Below, in pieces: positions 5,682-6,602 of a stretch of 6,602 nt of DNA. The DNA lies in assembly GCA_022447405.1 (NCBI GenBank), contig JAKVCE010000128.1, positions 1-6,602 of the forward strand. Reading direction: 5' to 3'. How positions within the stretch are numbered: position 1 is the stretch's first letter; each line of letters begins with the position of its first letter. This stretch comes from Planctomycetota bacterium. Its GTDB lineage: Bacteria; Planctomycetota; UBA1135; GCA-002686595. The position numbers and the translations under genes are program-made. The notes beneath the pieces were generated by a model. It worked only from the letters and a program-made list of their open reading frames with translations, searched no databases and had not been told where the DNA came from.

Positions 5682-6602
5682 ATGACGATCTCCTCCCTGC
5701 TCCTCGCTGCGCTCTCCCTCACGCTCCCCCCGCAGTCCGCCTCCCAAGGCGAGTTCGCCTGGGGTGACGTCGACGCTGACGGCCTCCTAGACCTCGTCGT
5801 CGTCGTAGACGGCACGCCTCGCCTCTACCACAACGCTGGCGGCGGCGCCTTCTCCGAGCGCTCCGCAGAGCTGGGTCTCATCGAGATCGACGACGCCCTC
5901 TTCGGGCTCTGGAGAGACCTCGACGGCGACAGGCACCCAGAGCTCCTCATCGGCAGGACCCGCGGGGTCACGCTGTTCGAGAACCGTGACGGTCGCGCGC
6001 TCGTTGACGTGACCGACACGTGCGGCCTCGGCGAGCTGAAGGACGAGGTGCTCCTCGCGAACTGGGTGGACTATGACGCGGACGGTCGCTTCGACCTGGA
6101 GCTCCGCACGAGGACGCGCGGCCTCTTGTTCCACGACTCGGGGGTGAAGGAGAAGGGCAGGCTGCTTGAGCTCGAGCTCGTCGCCTCAAACGAATTGCCC
6201 GGCTCTACCAATCTCAGCGCACCGCAGGCAGGCGCGACGGGCGGGACGAGGATCACACCGGGAGGAGCTGGCAACGGACACTCGAACTCGATCGTGAGCG
6301 GCGGCTGCTCGTCGCGCATCCTCGACTTCTCCAACCCTTCAGCCTGCCTGACGGCGGCGAGCGTCCCGCAGCTCGGGATGCTCTACCCCATCAGCCAGGA
6401 GCTCTTCATCGACGCGGCGACCGGCTTTGTCGGGATCGGCGTGACTGACCCGTTGGGCCGCTTGGACGTGGCGGGGATGATCCGTATCCGCTCGGAGGGT
6501 TTGGAGTTCCCCGATGGAACACTTCAGACGACTGCACAGCTCGTCGGCCCCGCTGGACCGACCGGGCCGCAGGGCGACGCCGGGCCCGCTGGTTCTGATG
6601 GC
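5682..6602 (+). CDS. Secreted FG-GAP/VCBS-repeat protein with tail-fibre-like module and collagen-like Gly-X-Y repeats, 5' part
   Basis: The open frame continues past the right edge; 307 residues are visible. A signal peptide is likely at about 1-22 (hydrophobic ISSLLLAALSLTL, then QSASQG), although it lacks the usual basic N-terminus. Three FG-GAP/VCBS-like repeats follow, each with an acidic calcium-loop motif: DVDADGLLD (29-37), DLDGDRHPE (79-87) and DYDADGRFD (130-138). Three is fewer than a full seven-blade propeller. A Gly/Ser/Asn-rich linker (about 170-235) contains two cysteines (209, 222). Residues 249-285 carry a module known from phage tail fibres and bacterial stalk proteins: VGIGVTDPLGRLDVAG, then LEFPDGTLQTTAQ. 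From Gly289 onward come Gly-X-Y triplets (GPAGPTGPQGDAGPAGSDG), with Gly at every third residue to the edge. The protein is probably exported and surface exposed or fibrous, with a trimeric stalk inferred from the collagen repeat. Its start has AGGTG 7 nt upstream. It is divergent from the kinase gene. Its partner, ligand and C-terminus are unknown. Confidence 0.85.
   Translation, partial: MTISSLLLAALSLTLPPQSASQGEFAWGDVDADGLLDLVVVVDGTPRLYHNAGGGAFSERSAELGLIEIDDALFGLWRDLDGDRHPELLIGRTRGVTLFENRDGRALVDVTDTCGLGELKDEVLLANWVDYDADGRFDLELRTRTRGLLFHDSGVKEKGRLLELELVASNELPGSTNLSAPQAGATGGTRITPGGAGNGHSNSIVSGGCSSRILDFSNPSACLTAASVPQLGMLYPISQELFIDAATGFVGIGVTDPLGRLDVAGMIRIRSEGLEFPDGTLQTTAQLVGPAGPTGPQGDAGPAGSDG

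Noticed and set aside
5310..5747. A minus-strand open frame of 145 codons spanning the divergent spacer.
   Set aside because: It overlaps both the kinase and the secreted-protein gene out of frame and has a low-complexity Arg/Ser composition with no recognisable motif.
6250..6380. Degenerate YadA-like head repeats (GGAGNGHSNSIVSGG) in the linker of the secreted protein.
   Set aside because: Only one short resemblance is visible, without a repeated period, so it is described as a Gly/Ser/Asn-rich linker.

Overview
The window is high-GC, gene-dense bacterial chromosome. It most resembles a planctomycete or a similar high-GC Gram-negative with many membrane-bound serine/threonine kinases. The signs are a Hanks kinase with a DWG motif in place of DFG, a fused FGE-sulfatase (SUMF1/DUF323) sensor domain, a DUF2752 membrane protein and an FG-GAP/collagen-like secreted protein. 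This lineage call is inference from gene content, not from a marker gene.

Left part (1-2053): housekeeping genes. On the minus strand, an RNA 2'-O-methyltransferase of the SpoU/TrmH family runs directly into rarA (AAA+ ATPase of replication-fork maintenance). The two overlap by 8 nt, and rarA runs off the left edge. Divergently on the plus strand lies rsgA, a circularly permuted GTPase of 30S ribosome maturation. The methyltransferase and RsgA share a 55-bp intergenic region and both probably act on ribosome biogenesis (rRNA modification and small-subunit assembly), although the methyltransferase's target is not shown.

Middle part (2060-5532): a two-gene minus-strand operon. The first gene encodes a 1010-residue transmembrane Ser/Thr kinase with a cytoplasmic kinase domain, one membrane helix, a helical spacer and a C-terminal FGE-fold domain outside the membrane. 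The second encodes a 146-residue three-helix DUF2752 protein whose start codon overlaps the kinase stop codon (TGATG) with no good Shine-Dalgarno sequence, which suggests translational coupling. The operon converges on rsgA with only 6 nt between stop codons.

Right part (5682-6602): divergent from the kinase, across 149 bp carrying several inverted repeats, is the 5' part of a secreted protein gene. It has a signal peptide, three FG-GAP/VCBS-like calcium-binding repeats, a linker, a tail-fibre-type module (GIG...P..RLDV.G / FPDGT.QTTA) and the first Gly-X-Y collagen triplets at the window edge.

No RNA genes, CRISPR arrays, insertion sequences or tRNA-linked attachment sites were seen. No stretch over 300 bp lacks a gene. 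No convincing new defence or mobile system was seen. The most interesting material is the kinase with a probably non-enzymatic sensor domain, its coupled DUF2752 partner, and the mosaic surface protein across the divergent control region.
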